Part shown: one piece after another, positions 4,865 through 5,042 of the stretch
How positions within the stretch are numbered: position 1 is the stretch's first letter
Layout: each line of letters starts with the position of its first letter
Assembly (NCBI GenBank): GCA_025450255.1
Contig: JANWHV010000050.1
Span: 1 to 5,042 of the forward strand
DNA length: 5,042 nucleotides
Direction of reading: 5' to 3'
Origin: Chloroflexota bacterium
GTDB lineage: Bacteria; Chloroflexota; UBA5177; JANWHV01
Position numbers and translations under genes: made by a program
Notes under the pieces: model-generated
Told to the model about the DNA's origin: nothing
Seen by the model: the letters and a program-made list of their open reading frames with translations, nothing else
Database searches by the model: none

Positions 4865-4899
4865 GGAACGCCAGTGCCGCGATTCAACTATCGCGTTCC
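4865..4899 (+). promoter_or_regulatory. Bulged stem-loop in the leader region of the oxidoreductase
   Basis: CGCGAT (4878-4883) pairs with ATCGCG (4890-4895) around a 6-nt loop. GGAA (4865-4868) pairs with TTCC (4896-4899) outside it, leaving a 9-nt bulge on the left side. Whether it is transcribed depends on the promoter used. I do not recognise it as a known riboswitch. Confidence 0.3.
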
Positions 4900-4924
4900 C
4901 TTGGAAGACACATGTCGCTATATT
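4896..4924 (+). promoter_or_regulatory. Weak candidate promoter for the oxidoreductase
   Basis: TATATT (4919-4924) is a good -10 hexamer (5/6). The hexamer 17 bp upstream, TTCCCT (4896-4901), is a poor -35 match (3/6). The start would be near 4931, about 30 nt before ATG 4962. A second -10-like word, TACAAT (4848-4853), lies further upstream without a good -35. Confidence 0.3.
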
Positions 4925-4950
4925 GCTCACGCGTATGGCGCGTATGAAGA

Positions 4951-4957
4951 GGAGAGG
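4951..4957 (+). promoter_or_regulatory. Ribosome binding site of the oxidoreductase
   Basis: GGAGAGG lies 4 to 7 nt before ATG 4962 depending on register, within a longer purine run. It supports this start strongly. Confidence 0.65.
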
Positions 4958-4961
4958 CGTA

Positions 4962-5042
4962 ATGACAGTGCGCGTGGTTGTCCTGGGCGCCGGTTTCGGC
5001 GGACTCGAGCTCAGCACAATGCTGTCCGCGGAGCTTGGGGAG
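4962..5042 (+). CDS. FAD/NAD(P)-binding oxidoreductase, N-terminal end (partial)
   Basis: The first 27 residues run off the right edge of the window. VRVVVLGAGFGGLELS shows the beta-alpha-beta dinucleotide-binding fingerprint G9-x-G11-x-x-G14, which binds the ADP part of FAD. The GAGFGGLE form is common in the pyridine nucleotide-disulphide oxidoreductase superfamily, especially type II NADH dehydrogenases and sulfide:quinone oxidoreductases, which are monotopic membrane flavoproteins feeding quinones. The piece is too short to choose between these or other flavoproteins. The start follows a purine-rich ribosome site and a gap of about 600 bp, so the gene probably has its own promoter. Confidence 0.8.
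   Translation, partial: MTVRVVVLGAGFGGLELSTMLSAELGE

Larger units (their letters stand above)
4351..4961. other. Non-coding region, about 600 bp, AT-rich at its left end
   Basis: No reading frame here has a plausible start, ribosome site and protein-like composition. The left part (about 4370-4505) is AT-rich, and 4441-4500 is about 28% G+C by hand count. It contains short palindromes: ATGCCA/TGGCAT at 4397-4418 and TATACGTATA at 4465-4474. GACACCA words follow at 4520 and 4546, then a hairpin at 4554-4575. From about 4576 to 4900 the DNA is GC-rich with small G/C palindromes (GGGGC-g-GCCCC at 4599-4609) and no tRNA or recognised RNA element. The right end carries the leader of the next gene. 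Confidence 0.6.

Noticed and set aside
4576..4900. Possible tRNA or other stable RNA in the GC-rich gap
   Set aside because: No T-loop consensus, anticodon stem or CCA end could be traced on either strand, and no riboswitch consensus was recognised.
4874..5042. GTG-started frame with a good GGAGG site 7 nt upstream, beginning VPRFNYRVPLEDTCRYIAHA
   Set aside because: The first part looks protein-like, but its third codon positions are only about half G/C, unlike the real genes here. It then runs out of frame through the flavoprotein start as Arg-rich sequence. It is probably chance, though a decayed gene cannot be excluded.

Overview
The window is a high-GC bacterial chromosome segment (roughly two thirds G+C by eye) with GTG starts, short intergenic gaps and clear Shine-Dalgarno sequences. 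No marker gene fixes the lineage. A Chloroflexota-like or other high-GC terrestrial bacterium is a plausible guess from the look of the proteins, no more than that.

Layout. (1) 1-177, +: the last 58 residues of a tetratricopeptide-repeat protein that enters from the left. (2) 167-2748, -: a two-gene unit, first an aldo/keto reductase (1765-2748), then a serine beta-lactamase-family hydrolase (227-1771). The two genes overlap by a few bases. The hydrolase ends at a TAG, but the same frame continues for 19 sensible codons to a TGA inside the end of the TPR gene, which looks like a recent nonsense change. The reductase leader carries a strong ribosome site followed by a 9-codon ORF folded into a hairpin. 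(3) 2749-3047: a divergent intergenic region with a candidate promoter for the reductase, a perfect-consensus DnaA-box-like 9-mer, and a strong sigma70-type promoter reading right. (4) 3048-4350, +: a two-gene unit made of an XRE/Cro-type regulator and a protein that joins a phage-O-like winged-helix domain to a DnaA domain I-like C-terminus, with no AAA+ ATPase between them. The DNA encoding its linker holds a cluster of palindromic GACACC...GGTGTC repeats followed by a locally AT-richer stretch with a 12-bp direct repeat. (5) 4351-4961: about 600 bp with no convincing gene. It starts with a strikingly AT-rich tract, and two more GACACCA words lie just beyond it. (6) 4962-5042, +: the start of an FAD/NAD(P)-binding oxidoreductase that leaves on the right.

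The most interesting part is 2950-4560. A lambda-like arrangement (repressor-like gene, O-like initiator, iteron-like repeats inside the initiator gene, AT-rich DNA beside them) suggests a small replication module, possibly from an integrated plasmid, phage or conjugative element, or a domesticated remnant of one. No integrase, helicase loader, relaxase or att-site pair is visible, so mobility is not shown. The reductase and hydrolase look like ordinary accessory metabolism with unidentified substrates.
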